Shown: positions 1-8,905, counted from the first letter of the stretch. The stretch: 50,017 nt of DNA from Colwellia sp. (GCA_016765685.1 JAESPR010000066.1:1-50017), one strand, 5' to 3'. Notes: generated from the sequence alone by a model not told the origin. Numbers and translations are program-made.

Positions 1-375
1 AAAAGCTGCGATCATGACATCGGCAACCGCATCAATAGGCGGACGTAAACCCATACCAATATCACCTAAAAAGGCTAATGGGCGCAAATAAGCTGATTTT
101 AAATTATTTGCTTTTACCGCATCTTTACAGGCTTGCATGACTTCTTCTTGCGTATAAGGAATATTCATGCGATAAATTTTTGCAGAATCGAATAAACGTT
201 TGATATGCTCTTCTAGGCGAAAAATACAAGTACCTTGATGAGTATTGTAAGCACGAATGCCTTCAAAAACGGATGAACCATAATGTAAGGCGTGACTCAT
301 TACATGAACAGTAGCGTCTTTCCAAGGCATGAGTTTACCGTTGAACCAAATTAAATCTGCATTTACTTTTGCCAT
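1..375 (-). CDS. ilvE: Branched-chain amino acid aminotransferase, N-terminal 125 residues (cut by window edge)
   Basis: This is a PLP-dependent fold-type IV aminotransferase, which performs the last, reversible transamination in Val/Leu/Ile synthesis. The first 125 codons are visible and the rest lies beyond base 1. Family motifs seen are the N-terminal IWFNGKLMPW, the GSSVFEGIRAY segment and YLRPLAFLGDIGMGLRP. The ATG at 373-375 is preceded by a good Shine-Dalgarno (AGGAAAAGAAA). It follows ilvM on the same strand, separated by 100 bases that contain a short palindromic repeat, so it is probably the third structural gene of an ilvGME operon under the ilvL attenuator. Identification is firm; only the C-terminus, with the PLP lysine, is missing. 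Confidence 0.93.
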   Translation of the reverse strand, partial: MAKVNADLIWFNGKLMPWKDATVHVMSHALHYGSSVFEGIRAYNTHQGTCIFRLEEHIKRLFDSAKIYRMNIPYTQEEVMQACKDAVKANNLKSAYLRPLAFLGDIGMGLRPPIDAVADVMIAAF

Positions 376-403
376 TTTCTTTTCCTAAATTTGTTTTGTG
401 TAT

Positions 404-465
404 TGTAGGTCGACATTCGCCGATGAGCTTGGCGAAATACGCGTCGAGGTGAGCATCGCCCTACA
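404..465. repeat. Short palindromic interspersed repeat with TGTAGG/CCTACA ends
   Basis: A 62-base unit begins with TGTAGGTCGACATTC and ends with CATCGCCCTACA, so its ends are inverted. Similar TGTAGGTGAACATT and TCACCTACA ends occur near 40.74 kb and 43.65 kb. It sits between ilvM and ilvE inside the operon and may fold as an mRNA hairpin. Whether it is REP-like or a minimal mobile element cannot be told from three copies. Confidence 0.6.
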
Positions 466-475
466 TTAAAATTAA

Positions 476-766
476 TTAAGCACTACATTCTTTTGCTGTA
501 GACAGCATTGACGCGTTATTGTCTACCCTGACACTCTTGATGTCGACCAGTTTATTAATTTGATCTGTTAAAAGTGAAATAGGGCGATCACTACTGACAA
601 ATAACTCTATGGTCGCGATATTATTACCCGTATTGACTTTAGCGGTCATACCATTAATTAAATAACCACGGTAACGAGTTACTTGTAAAATACGCTCTAG
701 TACAACTTGTTTGTCATCAGTCATAATAATTAAGCTGTAGTTATTCATCGTATTAGTAGTATTCAT
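476..766 (-). CDS. ilvM: Acetolactate synthase II small (regulatory) subunit, ACT domain
   Basis: This 96-residue protein has a single ACT-type fold (about residues 9-80), the size of IlvM (E. coli about 87) rather than the longer IlvN/IlvH. Recognisable parts are LERILQVTRYRGYLI and QINKLVDIKSV, which match the family core. It is the regulatory partner of the catalytic IlvG subunit. Its ATG lies one base after the ilvG stop (TAACATG), which implies translational coupling and equal dosage. A second in-frame Met at residue 7 is an alternative start, but coupling favours the first. Confidence 0.9.
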   Translation of the reverse strand: MNTTNTMNNYSLIIMTDDKQVVLERILQVTRYRGYLINGMTAKVNTGNNIATIELFVSSDRPISLLTDQINKLVDIKSVRVDNNASMLSTAKECSA

Positions 767-767
767 G

Positions 768-2432
768 TTAAGCGCTCTCCATCATTTCATTATTAGCACT
801 GTTAGGCGGTACTAGTGGCCAAACATTATCGGCAGCGTCAATTTTGACTTGCAGTAAATAAGGACCATCGTGGTCTAACATTTCGTTAATGGCAGCCGTT
901 ACTTCACTCTTTTTCGTTATTAGCTTGGCTTTGATGTTAAAAGCGGCTGCTAACATGACAAAATCTGGGTTATCGGCCAAGTCAGTTTCACTTAAACGTC
1001 CATCGAAGAACAGATCTTGCCATTGACGTACCATGCCTAATTTTTCGTTATCTATTAACACTACTTTAACGGGAATTTGATAACGTTTAATGGTCGCTAA
1101 TTCTTGTATGTTCATCATGATAGAGCCATCACCCGAGACTGCAATTACGGTGTCATGGGGGCGACTGATTTGTGCGCCAATAGCCGCAGGCAAACCAAAT
1201 CCCATGGTGCCCATGCTGCCACTGGTTAAAAAGTTGCTTGGTGCATCAAAACTCATATGTTGAGCCGACCACATTTGATGTTGACCAACATCGGTAGTAA
1301 CACAAGTGTTTTTCGGCATTAAATCGCTGATTGCTTTTAATACCGCCGGCGCAAAAATATTAGTGCCGGGGTGGTCATAACGCCATGCACAATCTTTTTT
1401 CATTTGTTGTATTTTTGCTTGCCAGTTTTTGATCTCAAGTGACATGGTTAGCAAAGGCAAATTCTCTTTTAAATCGCCTAAGATTGGTGCGTCGGCGATT
1501 CTGCGTTTGTTAATTTCAGAGGTGTCAATATCGAAATGAATCACTTTAGCATTAGGCGCAAATTGGTCTAATTTACCGGTAACTCGGTCATCGAAACGGG
1601 CGCCAACAGCAATCAACAAATCACAGTCGTGTACCGCTAAATTGGCCACTTTGGTGCCATGCATACCTAACATGCCTAAATAGTTTTCATCACTCGCTTC
1701 TAGTGCTCCTAAACCTTTTAACGTAGATACCGAGGGTAGGCCGGTTTTGTTGGCAAAAATTCGAACTTCGTCAACAGCATTTGCCATGCCAACACCGCCA
1801 CCCACGTATAAAATAGGTTGCTTGGCCTGTTTAAGTAAATCTAGCGCTTTGCTGATGTCAGCAAGGGGTAATTTTACTTTGTTTTTCAGTGGCGCTGCTA
1901 TTTTAAACGTTTGCTCTACGTTGGCCATTTGTATGTCTTTTGGAATATCAACAAGTACTGGCCCTTGACGGCCTTCAAGAGCAATTTCAAATGCTTGGTG
2001 TAAAACTTTTTCTAATTCGTCTACATGGCTAACTTGAAAAGAATGTTTAGTACAAGCCAAAGATAAACCAAAAATATCAATCTCTTGGAAAGCATCGCTA
2101 CCCATAGCTGCGGTAGGAACTTGTCCCGTGATAGCGACCATAGGAATAGAATCAGCGAGAGCATCGGCAAGGCCGGTAATTAAATTAGTCGCTCCGGGGC
2201 CCGATGTTGCCATGCAAACCCCTATTTTCCCCGACGCTCGCGCATAACCAACCGCTGAAAATGCCGCACCTTGCTCATGCCGACAAAGAAAATGCTGAAT
2301 ATTGCTGTCATATAAGGCGTCATAAATCGGCATGATCGCGCCACCCGGATAGCCAAAAATATGGTTCACGCCATGCTGTTCAAGTACTTTAAATAATAAT
2401 CCGCCGCCGGTTAACGGCTTGTTGTCAGTCAT
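768..2432 (-). CDS. ilvG: Acetolactate synthase large catalytic subunit
   Basis: This 554-residue thiamine-diphosphate enzyme condenses pyruvate with pyruvate or 2-oxobutyrate, the first common step of Val/Leu/Ile synthesis. The domains occur in the usual order. The N-terminal pyrimidine-binding domain carries [14 protein letters not shown] and the catalytic Glu in CRHEQGAAF. The central domain contains [13 protein letters not shown]. The C-terminal TPP-binding domain has [27 protein letters not shown] and the metal-binding region ending in [11 protein letters not shown]. The reading frame is full length, unlike the frameshifted ilvG of E. coli K-12. A GGAA Shine-Dalgarno precedes the ATG. 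The gene follows a leader peptide/attenuator and an interposed 160-base repeat, and is coupled to ilvM. Confidence 0.96.
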   Translation of the reverse strand: MTDNKPLTGGGLLFKVLEQHGVNHIFGYPGGAIMPIYDALYDSNIQHFLCRHEQGAAFSAVGYARASGKIGVCMATSGPGATNLITGLADALADSIPMVAITGQVPTAAMGSDAFQEIDIFGLSLACTKHSFQVSHVDELEKVLHQAFEIALEGRQGPVLVDIPKDIQMANVEQTFKIAAPLKNKVKLPLADISKALDLLKQAKQPILYVGGGVGMANAVDEVRIFANKTGLPSVSTLKGLGALEASDENYLGMLGMHGTKVANLAVHDCDLLIAVGARFDDRVTGKLDQFAPNAKVIHFDIDTSEINKRRIADAPILGDLKENLPLLTMSLEIKNWQAKIQQMKKDCAWRYDHPGTNIFAPAVLKAISDLMPKNTCVTTDVGQHQMWSAQHMSFDAPSNFLTSGSMGTMGFGLPAAIGAQISRPHDTVIAVSGDGSIMMNIQELATIKRYQIPVKVVLIDNEKLGMVRQWQDLFFDGRLSETDLADNPDFVMLAAAFNIKAKLITKKSEVTAAINEMLDHDGPYLLQVKIDAADNVWPLVPPNSANNEMMESA

Positions 2433-2452
2433 GATAATTCCAAAAGTTGTTT

Positions 2453-2612
2453 ATACCAGTTGTACTAAGTAAGTGATCATTTTCAAATGGCCTAAATATC
2501 CAATAACTTTGTTGCTTTCAATCCCAATAGCCAGCTATTACTCAATCAAGCGCCTTGTTCTTGAAAATTTATTCTCATTGAATTCTGCGCCCTTAATTAA
2601 TCCAAATGGTAT
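2453..2612. repeat. TIR-bearing interspersed repeat (MITE-like), copy 1, in the ilvG leader
   Basis: This 160-base element starts ATACCAGTTGTACTAAGTAA and ends AATCCAAATGGTAT, so its ends are inverted. Read in reverse complement, it matches the element at 40796-40954 along almost its whole length, sharing for example ATTTTCAAGAACAAGGCGC and GCTATTGGGATTGAAAGCAA. It carries no ORF, as expected of a non-autonomous element. It lies between the ilv attenuator terminator and the ilvG start codon, so every read-through ilv transcript contains it. Confidence 0.8.
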
Positions 2613-2644
2613 TATGTTTAAAAATCGTGTTTTAAATTTGCCCC

Positions 2645-2684
2645 AAAAAAAACAAAACCCTCGGTTCTTTCGAAGCGAGGGTTT
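2645..2684 (-). terminator. ilv attenuator (intrinsic terminator)
   Basis: On the minus strand, AAACCCTCG pairs with CGAGGGTTT across a 12-base loop and is followed by TTGTTTTTTTT, a classic intrinsic terminator. Its 5' arm (2675-2684) can instead pair with GCGGGGGTTT inside the leader ORF (2718-2727; ten pairs including one G-U), the antiterminator. A third pairing joins the early leader (2780-2787, TAGCTCAA) to the leader end (2707-2714, TTGAGCTA), the protector. Together these are all the parts of ribosome-mediated attenuation. Confidence 0.92.
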
Positions 2685-2705
2685 GATTTTCTATTTTGCT
2701 TTTCT

Positions 2706-2798
2706 CTAGCTCAACGAAAACCCCCGCAATGATTTAATAATCACGACGACGAGGAGGTTAATAATAATCACGTTAGCAATTGAGCTAAAGTTTTGCAT
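2706..2798 (-). CDS. ilvL: ilv operon leader peptide
   Basis: This 30-codon ORF encodes a peptide with a dense run of regulated amino acids: residues 10-21 read VIIINLLVVVII. It lies just upstream of a terminator with mutually exclusive pairing partners, and then ilvG. Starvation for charged Ile, Val or Leu tRNA would stall the ribosome on this run, free the leader 3' part to pair with the terminator arm, and allow transcription into ilvGME. The ATG has only a weak purine-rich site (AAGAGAAAAC). Function is by analogy with the enterobacterial ilvGMEDA leader, but the codon run and RNA pairings are directly visible. Confidence 0.93.
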   Translation of the reverse strand: MQNFSSIANVIIINLLVVVIIKSLRGFSLS

Positions 2799-3071
2799 GT
2801 TTGTTTTCTCTTTTACTAAAAAATTAATGGACTAAAGACTGACAGTTTATAGTTTTATGTTTAGCGATTTTTTGTACAGTTCTTATCTCTTATTAAATTA
2901 GTACCATAGCTCTAATGTTTTGAGCAAGCTTTTTATTTAGAGTTTTTTCTCGGCACTAAAGAAGTAAAAGTTATAAACAAGATATTCGCTGTAATATATT
3001 TTCATTGAAAGTCGAGAAAAGCTTAATATTTTCCTACACTAAGAAAATGGAATCAAATAAAAGGAATTATT

Positions 3072-4595
3072 ATGTCGCTTGCTTGTGTTTATAGTCGCGC
3101 CCGTGTTGGTTTAGAATCTCCTCTTGTCACGGTAGAAGTGCATTTAGCTAATGGTTTGCCTGCTTTTCATATTGTTGGTTTGCCCGAAGCGTCAGTGAAA
3201 GAGTCGAAAGATAGGGTTCGCAGTGCCATCATTAACTGTGGTTATGAGTTTCCCGCCAAACGCATTACTATAAATCTCGCGCCTGCCGATTTGCCCAAAG
3301 AAGGTGGACGTTTTGATTTACCTATCGCCGTTGGTATTCTAGCCGCGTCAGAACAATTGCCCCAAGTTGATTTAGCCCAGTATGAATTTGCCGGTGAGCT
3401 AGCATTATCCGGTGAGCTTAGGGCAATTATTGGTGAAATTCCTATGGCGATGGCTTGTAGTGGTAGCGGTCGAATCTTGATTTTACCGGCGCAAAATAGC
3501 GAACAAGTCAGCTGGGTCAAACAAGCTAAAATCCATAGCATTGAACACTTAACACAGCTGTATCCTCATTTTGCTCGACAAAACCCTTTGCCCTTGGTGG
3601 TAGAAAGGCCGCCGGAACAATGTAGTGATATTAATGAATTGGATATTAGCGATGTTGTTGGTCAACCGTTGGCGAAACGCGCCTTAGAAATTGCGGCTTG
3701 CGGCAATCACAATTTACTTTTTATTGGCCCACCCGGTACAGGAAAAACCATGTTAGCTAGTCGGTTAGCGGGTATTTTACCTAAAATGACCGCAGCAGAA
3801 GCATTAGAAGTTGCTGCTATTCAGTCAATAAGTAATCAAAATACTAATGCGAAATCTTGGTTAACTCGACCGTTTCGGGCGCCGCACCACACGGCATCAT
3901 CAGCGGCGCTGGTGGGTGGTGGTAGTCAGCCACAGCCGGGTGAAATATCTTTAGCGCACAATGGTGTGTTGTTTTTAGATGAACTACCTGAATTTGAACG
4001 TAAGGTACTTGATGTTTTGCGTGAGCCGATGGAGTCAGGTGAGGTCACTATTTCACGCGCCATGCACAAGCAATGTTTTCCAGCACGTTTTCAATTAATT
4101 GCCGCGATGAATCCTAGTCCAACAGGTTTTTACAATGATAATCGCAGCACACCGGAGCAAGTCTTGCGTTATTTAAGTCGTTTGTCAGGGCCTTTTTTGG
4201 ACAGGATTGATATTCAAATTGAAGTAGCACGCTTGCCACGAGGCACTTGGGCAAACGACACCGACAAAAATGAAACCAGTGAGGAAGTACAATTACGGGT
4301 GCAAATGTGCCGAATGAGACAAATTGAACGACAAGGCAAAGCTAATGCTCATTTGGGTACGAGTGAATTGAAAAGCTATTGCCACTTATCCGTTGATGAG
4401 AATGAGTTTCTTGAGTTAGCAGTGGAAAAATTGGGGCTTTCTACGCGTGCTCATCATAAAATATTAAAAATAGCGCGCACCCTAGCGGATATGGAGGCGA
4501 CAGAAAATATTGAGCATAAACATATAATCGAGGCCTTGTCGTATCGTGCTATGGACAGATTGCTGCGCCATTTAACTCAGTCGGTGGCGGTGTAA
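3072..4595 (+). CDS. comM: YifB/ComM family Mg-chelatase-like AAA+ ATPase
   Basis: This 507-residue cytoplasmic ATPase has an N-terminal Lon-protease-like S5 domain (about residues 20-140), a Walker A at about residue 220 (GPPGTGKTMLAS), a Walker B (GVLFLDELPEF) and a C-terminal Mg-chelatase-related domain. In naturally transformable gammaproteobacteria this family (ComM) is a hexameric branch-migration helicase that extends heteroduplex during uptake of homologous DNA. The neighbouring position to the ilv operon is the same as yifB in E. coli. The start has a strong Shine-Dalgarno (AAGGAATT) and the gene is divergent from ilvL. Length is normal and no defect is seen. Confidence 0.93.
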   Translation: MSLACVYSRARVGLESPLVTVEVHLANGLPAFHIVGLPEASVKESKDRVRSAIINCGYEFPAKRITINLAPADLPKEGGRFDLPIAVGILAASEQLPQVDLAQYEFAGELALSGELRAIIGEIPMAMACSGSGRILILPAQNSEQVSWVKQAKIHSIEHLTQLYPHFARQNPLPLVVERPPEQCSDINELDISDVVGQPLAKRALEIAACGNHNLLFIGPPGTGKTMLASRLAGILPKMTAAEALEVAAIQSISNQNTNAKSWLTRPFRAPHHTASSAALVGGGSQPQPGEISLAHNGVLFLDELPEFERKVLDVLREPMESGEVTISRAMHKQCFPARFQLIAAMNPSPTGFYNDNRSTPEQVLRYLSRLSGPFLDRIDIQIEVARLPRGTWANDTDKNETSEEVQLRVQMCRMRQIERQGKANAHLGTSELKSYCHLSVDENEFLELAVEKLGLSTRAHHKILKIARTLADMEATENIEHKHIIEALSYRAMDRLLRHLTQSVAV

Positions 4596-4669
4596 TAAAA
4601 AGTGTTAAGTTGCAAGTTATAAATTTGAGAGCTTAGTCAGTTTGCCGCCTAACGCTTGTGGCTTTATTG

Positions 4670-5548
4670 TTAAGTAATAGCGTTAAAAAACGCTTGTATT
4701 ACCGGCTGTTGTTTATTTTGATTTAAACAGCATACACCTAGATCAAATGGGGCTATTTCACCAACGTTATTCAAATACTGCACTCGATCTTTCACTGGGC
4801 TATTTTCTACCACTACTTGTGGCACGATACCGACACCACAGCCCAATGCCACCATACTGACTAGGGCTTCATGGCCGGAAACAGTGGCGTAAATGTTAGC
4901 TTTGCCTTGCTGCTTTTTTCGATACCAAAGCTCAAAACGTTTTCTAGCCGGACCATGCTCGGGCAATATTATCGGAATGTCAGACCAACTCAATACCTCA
5001 GCTTGCAACTGTTGTTGCACTTTGCAAACCATGGTGGGGGCAATTACAGCTAGCGGAATGGTGGCGAGGTGCTGAAAATACACGCTACGTGGCAAATTTT
5101 CAGGATTGGCGGCTATGGCAAAGTCGACAGATTTATTTTGTACTTGCTCTAATGCATCACTGGCATCACCGGTGGTTAACATGATCTCGACTAATGGATG
5201 TAACAGCCGAAAGCGTTCTAGCAACGGTGGTAAGTGGCTATAAGCGGCAGTCACAGAGCAGTAAATACTGAGTTTTCCGGTCAATATTTGTTGGCTTTCA
5301 TCTAACGATTGCTTGAATAGCTGCCAATGCTCAATTTGTTGTTGCGCGTAGTGTTGAAATTTTTGTCCTGCCTCGGTGAGCATGACGCTACGATTATCGC
5401 GCAATAATAACTCGCTACCAACCTCTTGCTCAAGTCGTTGTATGGCACGACTTAGCGTTGATGGACTCATGTGAAAAGCCTGTGCAGTTTTGCCAAAGTG
5501 TAAGGTCTGGCTTAGATGCACAAACATATTTAATGACTTTTGATCCAT
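4670..5548 (-). CDS. ilvY: LysR-type regulator of ilvC
   Basis: This 292-residue LysR-family activator has an N-terminal winged HTH (about residues 1-60, with AFHMSPSTLSRAIQRLEQEVG) and a periplasmic-binding-like effector domain. It closely follows E. coli IlvY in segments such as SVTAAYSHLPPLLERF, LTTGDASDA and GHEALVSMVALGCGVG. IlvY activates ilvC on binding acetolactate or acetohydroxybutyrate. It is transcribed divergently from ilvC, as in E. coli. An ATG four codons upstream (5558-5560) has no ribosome site, whereas GGAG lies six bases before the ATG at 5546-5548, and the family begins MDxxxL, so the shorter start is chosen. Confidence 0.94.
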   Translation of the reverse strand: MDQKSLNMFVHLSQTLHFGKTAQAFHMSPSTLSRAIQRLEQEVGSELLLRDNRSVMLTEAGQKFQHYAQQQIEHWQLFKQSLDESQQILTGKLSIYCSVTAAYSHLPPLLERFRLLHPLVEIMLTTGDASDALEQVQNKSVDFAIAANPENLPRSVYFQHLATIPLAVIAPTMVCKVQQQLQAEVLSWSDIPIILPEHGPARKRFELWYRKKQQGKANIYATVSGHEALVSMVALGCGVGIVPQVVVENSPVKDRVQYLNNVGEIAPFDLGVCCLNQNKQQPVIQAFFNAIT

Positions 5549-5575
5549 GCAATGCTCCATAAAAATTGATTGTTA

Positions 5576-5590
5576 TTGCAAAAAACGCAA
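5576..5590. promoter_or_regulatory. Probable IlvY operator in the ilvY-ilvC intergenic region
   Basis: TTGC-N7-GCAA forms a dyad 28 bases upstream of the ilvY start, and a related TTGCAATGC lies at 5616-5624 towards ilvC. LysR regulators usually bind tandem dyads between divergent genes. Assigning these two to IlvY is inference from position and symmetry. Confidence 0.45.
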
Positions 5591-5721
5591 CGTGACAATG
5601 CGAATATATCACTTTTTGCAATGCTATGGCTAGGGTATGCTACTTTCATTGTAAAAAGTACGGTCAGAAAAGCTGACTTATTTTATTTAAAAAGTTCAAT
5701 TAAAGCATTACAGGAAAAATC

Positions 5722-7206
5722 ATGAGTAATTATTTCAATACCTTAAGTTTACGTGAAAAGCTTGGCCAATTAGGCAAATGTCGTTTTATGCAACGTGAAG
5801 AATTCAGCGATGGCTGTAACTTCATCAAAGATTGGAACATTGTTATTGTTGGTTGTGGAGCTCAAGGTTTAAACCAAGGGTTGAACATGCGTGATTCAGG
5901 TTTAAATATCTCTTACGCTTTACGTGATGCAGCAATAGCTGAGCAGCGTCAGTCTTACCAATGGGCAACTCAGAATGGTTTTACCGTCGGCAACTACGCA
6001 GAACTCATTCCACAAGCAGATTTAGTCTTAAACTTAACGCCTGACAAACAACATACCTCAGCGGTTACGGCAGTAATGCCATTGATGAAACAAGGCGCGA
6101 CACTTTCATACTCCCATGGTTTCAACATTGTTGAAGAAGGCATGCAAGTTCGTGCTGATATCACCGTGGTTATGGTAGCGCCTAAGTGTCCGGGTACTGA
6201 AGTACGTGAAGAATACAAACGTGGTTTTGGTGTACCAACACTGATTGCGGTGCATCCTGAAAATGATCCTCAAGGCAATGGTTTGGCTATTGCTAAAGCT
6301 TATGCGAGTGCCACTGGTGGTGATAGAGCCGGCGTACTTGAATCATCTTTCATTGCCGAAGTTAAGTCTGACTTAATGGGTGAGCAAACGATTCTTTGTG
6401 GTATGTTGCAAACTGCTGCGGTCTTGGGTCATAAGCAATTAATTGCACAAGGAATGGATGCCGCTTACGCACGTAAATTATTACAATACGGTTTAGAAAC
6501 CACGACCGAAGGCTTAAAGCACGGTGGCATCACTAACATGATGGATCGTTTATCAAACCCAGCGAAAATTAAAGCGTTTGATATGGCAGAAGAATTAAAA
6601 GTGATTTTGCGGCCATTATTTGAAAAGCATATGGATGACATTATTGAAGGCCGTTTCTCACAAACGATGATGGCTGATTGGGCCAATGATGATGTTAACT
6701 TGTTAACATGGCGCGCAGAAACTGCTGAGTCTACCTTTGAATTAGCGGCCGATTGCGACACAGAAATCACTGAGCAAGAGTATTACGACAAAGGCATTTT
6801 TGTAGTTGCCATGATCAAAGCGGGTGTTGAACTTGCTTTTGACGCTATGGTTGCTGCGGGTATTGTTGAAGAGTCGGCTTATTACGAGTCGCTTCATGAA
6901 ACCCCATTAATTGCTAACTGTATTGCCCGTAACAAGTTATATGAAATGAACGTCGTAATTTCTGATACAGCGGAATACGGTAACTATTTATTCACCCACG
7001 CTGCCGTGCCGTTGCTGGCAGAATATGCATCAAACTTAACATTGGAACAATTAGGCGAAGGTTTCAAAGATGCTTCAACCAATGTTGATAATGCCCGTTT
7101 AATTGAAGTAAACGAAGCGATTCGCAGCCATGGCGTAGAAACCATAGGCAAAGAACTTCGTGGTTATATGACTGATATGCAGAAAATTGCATCTTATACC
7201 AAATGA
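5722..7206 (+). CDS. ilvC: Ketol-acid reductoisomerase, class II (long form)
   Basis: This 494-residue NADPH- and Mg-dependent enzyme converts acetolactate or acetohydroxybutyrate into the dihydroxy acids of Val/Leu/Ile synthesis. The N-terminal Rossmann domain shows [19 protein letters not shown] with the following SYALR, a typical NADPH site. The length is that of the enterobacterial class II enzyme (E. coli 491), which has a duplicated C-terminal knotted domain; metal-binding acidic segments [10 protein letters not shown] and later ELAFDAMV are visible. AGGAAAAATC precedes the ATG. It is monocistronic, with IlvY divergent upstream and an intrinsic terminator downstream. Confidence 0.97.
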   Translation: MSNYFNTLSLREKLGQLGKCRFMQREEFSDGCNFIKDWNIVIVGCGAQGLNQGLNMRDSGLNISYALRDAAIAEQRQSYQWATQNGFTVGNYAELIPQADLVLNLTPDKQHTSAVTAVMPLMKQGATLSYSHGFNIVEEGMQVRADITVVMVAPKCPGTEVREEYKRGFGVPTLIAVHPENDPQGNGLAIAKAYASATGGDRAGVLESSFIAEVKSDLMGEQTILCGMLQTAAVLGHKQLIAQGMDAAYARKLLQYGLETTTEGLKHGGITNMMDRLSNPAKIKAFDMAEELKVILRPLFEKHMDDIIEGRFSQTMMADWANDDVNLLTWRAETAESTFELAADCDTEITEQEYYDKGIFVVAMIKAGVELAFDAMVAAGIVEESAYYESLHETPLIANCIARNKLYEMNVVISDTAEYGNYLFTHAAVPLLAEYASNLTLEQLGEGFKDASTNVDNARLIEVNEAIRSHGVETIGKELRGYMTDMQKIASYTK

Positions 7207-7241
7207 AGTAATTAATAGTTTTGTTTTGCTCCCTGGCAAAC

Positions 7242-7280
7242 AAAAGGTGCTTGCTGCATAGCTAAGCACCTTTTTTTTTA
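7242..7280 (+). terminator. Intrinsic terminator of ilvC
   Basis: AAAAGGTGCTT pairs with AAGCACCTTTT across a loop of 11 bases, and the 3' arm runs directly into a run of nine T residues. It lies 35 bases after the ilvC stop codon. Confidence 0.93.
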
Positions 7281-7371
7281 CAAAGAATATATCTTGATTT
7301 CAACAGGGTACTCTATTAACTTATGGGCAGGAAATAATTATTAATCGAAGTCATGCAAAGGAAGAAAATTG

Positions 7372-8349
7372 ATGGACCCTTTTATTTTAAACCTTATTAC
7401 TAGCCCAGTATTGTGGCTAACCATTGTTATTTTATATACCTTGAAAAAAGGTGTTTATTTTGTCCCGCAAAACCGAGGTTATGTAGTTTATACTTTAGGA
7501 AAATATACCAAAACTTTGTCTGCCGGTTTAAATTTCATTGTTCCTTACGTACAGTCTGTTGCGGCTGACCGTAACTTGAAAGAGCAATCGTTAGAAATCA
7601 TCTCTCAACCGGCCATTACTAAAGATAATATCACCTTAGAAATTGATGGGATTTTATTTATGAAGGTAACGGATGCTGCTGCTGCCACCAACAACATTAC
7701 CGATTATAAATTGTCGGTAATTCAGTTGGCCATGACCTCAATGCGTAATGCTATCGGCTCAATGGAATTAGATGAGTGTTTTCAAAATCGTGATGCTATT
7801 AATGCACAAATTTTATCTTCGATGACCGAAGCGACTGCGCCTTGGGGTGTTATGGTCACTCGTTACGAAATAAAAGATATCACACCTCCGCAAACCATAC
7901 GTGAAGACATGGAAAAGCAAATGACCGCAGAGCGTGAAAAACGGTCGGTTATTTTAACTGCTGAGGGAGTTAAAATCTCAGCTATAACGGAAGCAGAAGG
8001 CCAAAAACGTGCACGAGTATTAGATGCAGAAGCTGCTAAAGCTGAACAAGTGTTAGCAGCAGAAGCCTCTAAAGAAGCACAAATATTAGAAGCAACAGGT
8101 AAAGCTGAGGCGATCAGATTAGTTGCAACCGCCGATGCTAATGCCTTAGAGGTGGTTGGTCAAGTAGCGAATACCGAGCAAGGTAAAGCTGCGGTCACTT
8201 TAACCTTAGCCCAAGATGCTATTAGTGCTCACCAAGCTATTGCTAGTGAAAGTACCATAGTACTTACCGATGGTAAAACCGGCGATAACATTGCCAATAC
8301 GGTAGCGCAGGCAATTGCAGTTTCGAGTAGTTTGAAGTTATCTGAATAA
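7372..8349 (+). CDS. SPFH/band-7 (stomatin-like) membrane protein, QmcA type
   Basis: This 325-residue protein has one N-terminal membrane segment (about residues 8-24), an SPFH domain (about 30-190; QNRGYVVYTLGKYTKTL, LEIDGILFMKVTD, RYEIKDITPP) and a long alanine/glutamate-rich coiled coil (about 190-265; AEAAKAEQVLAAEAS). Such proteins oligomerise into detergent-resistant membrane microdomains and often pair with an NfeD protein, which here follows 97 bases downstream. A TTG three bases earlier could also start translation; the ATG at 7372 sits better behind GGAAG. E. coli QmcA is the closest familiar relative. Its substrate or client is unknown. Confidence 0.88.
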   Translation: MDPFILNLITSPVLWLTIVILYTLKKGVYFVPQNRGYVVYTLGKYTKTLSAGLNFIVPYVQSVAADRNLKEQSLEIISQPAITKDNITLEIDGILFMKVTDAAAATNNITDYKLSVIQLAMTSMRNAIGSMELDECFQNRDAINAQILSSMTEATAPWGVMVTRYEIKDITPPQTIREDMEKQMTAEREKRSVILTAEGVKISAITEAEGQKRARVLDAEAAKAEQVLAAEASKEAQILEATGKAEAIRLVATADANALEVVGQVANTEQGKAAVTLTLAQDAISAHQAIASESTIVLTDGKTGDNIANTVAQAIAVSSSLKLSE

Positions 8350-8365
8350 ACGACTTAAAGGCAAG

Positions 8366-8432
8366 CCTACTCGCGTAGGTTCGCTTTCATTTTACTTTTT
8401 AGAGGCCACGTAGTGGCACGCATAAAAATGCG
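8366..8432 (+). other. Three consecutive short hairpins between the SPFH and nfeD genes
   Basis: Three small palindromes follow one another: CCTAC-tcgc-GTAGG (8366-8379), GCCAC-gta-GTGGC (8405-8417) and CGCAT-aaaa-ATGCG (8419-8432). The last ends a few bases before the nfeD ribosome site (GCAGG). None is followed by a T run, so they are not ordinary terminators. They could be mRNA-stability or processing structures within the two-gene transcript. Confidence 0.55.
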
Positions 8433-8446
8433 CAGCAGGTTTATTT

Positions 8447-8905
8447 ATGGAATATTTTTTAGAAAATCCTGATCATTTATGGTATTTAATTGCCGGTATT
8501 AGCTTTATCATTGAGTTAAGCATTATGGGTTTGAGTGGACCACTGTTATTTTTTGCACTGGGAAGTTTAGCTACGGGTATTTTAGTGAGTATTGGTTTTA
8601 TAGATGGCTGGCAAAGTGAAATTTTAACTGTTGGAATATTAACTGCAGTGATAGCAGTACTGTTATGGAAGCCGTTAAAATCCTTACAAAACAAAAAAAA
8701 CAAAACCGATAATTCCAGTGATATGATTGGTTTAAAAGTACCGGCAAGTAGCGAAATTACCGCAACTAGTGGCAGCATTCGTTATTCGGGTATTGATTGG
8801 CAGGCACGTTTAGCGGATGAGGCAGAAGTTGAGTTCATTGCCGATGCGAGCCAATGTGAAATTGTTGCTATTAGTGGAAATACCATGTTGGTTAAACCGG
8901 TGTGA
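8447..8905 (+). CDS. NfeD-family membrane protein (short form)
   Basis: This 152-residue protein has two to three transmembrane segments (about residues 10-30, 32-52 and 57-73) followed by a soluble OB-fold domain (about 90-150; IRYSGIDWQARLADEAEV and the C-terminal VAISGNTMLVKPV). This is the short NfeD architecture of E. coli YbbK-type partners. NfeD proteins work with stomatin/SPFH proteins in membrane microdomain quality control. It lies just after the SPFH gene on the same strand and is closed by a terminator, so the two form a two-gene unit. Confidence 0.87.
   Translation: MEYFLENPDHLWYLIAGISFIIELSIMGLSGPLLFFALGSLATGILVSIGFIDGWQSEILTVGILTAVIAVLLWKPLKSLQNKKNKTDNSSDMIGLKVPASSEITATSGSIRYSGIDWQARLADEAEVEFIADASQCEIVAISGNTMLVKPV

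Noticed and set aside
1747..1968. Plus-strand ORF inside ilvG
   Set aside because: It is a shadow frame of a highly conserved enzyme, with no ribosome site or recognisable product.
5549..5560. Upstream ATG extending IlvY by four residues
   Set aside because: It has no Shine-Dalgarno, while the inner ATG has GGAG and matches the family N-terminus.
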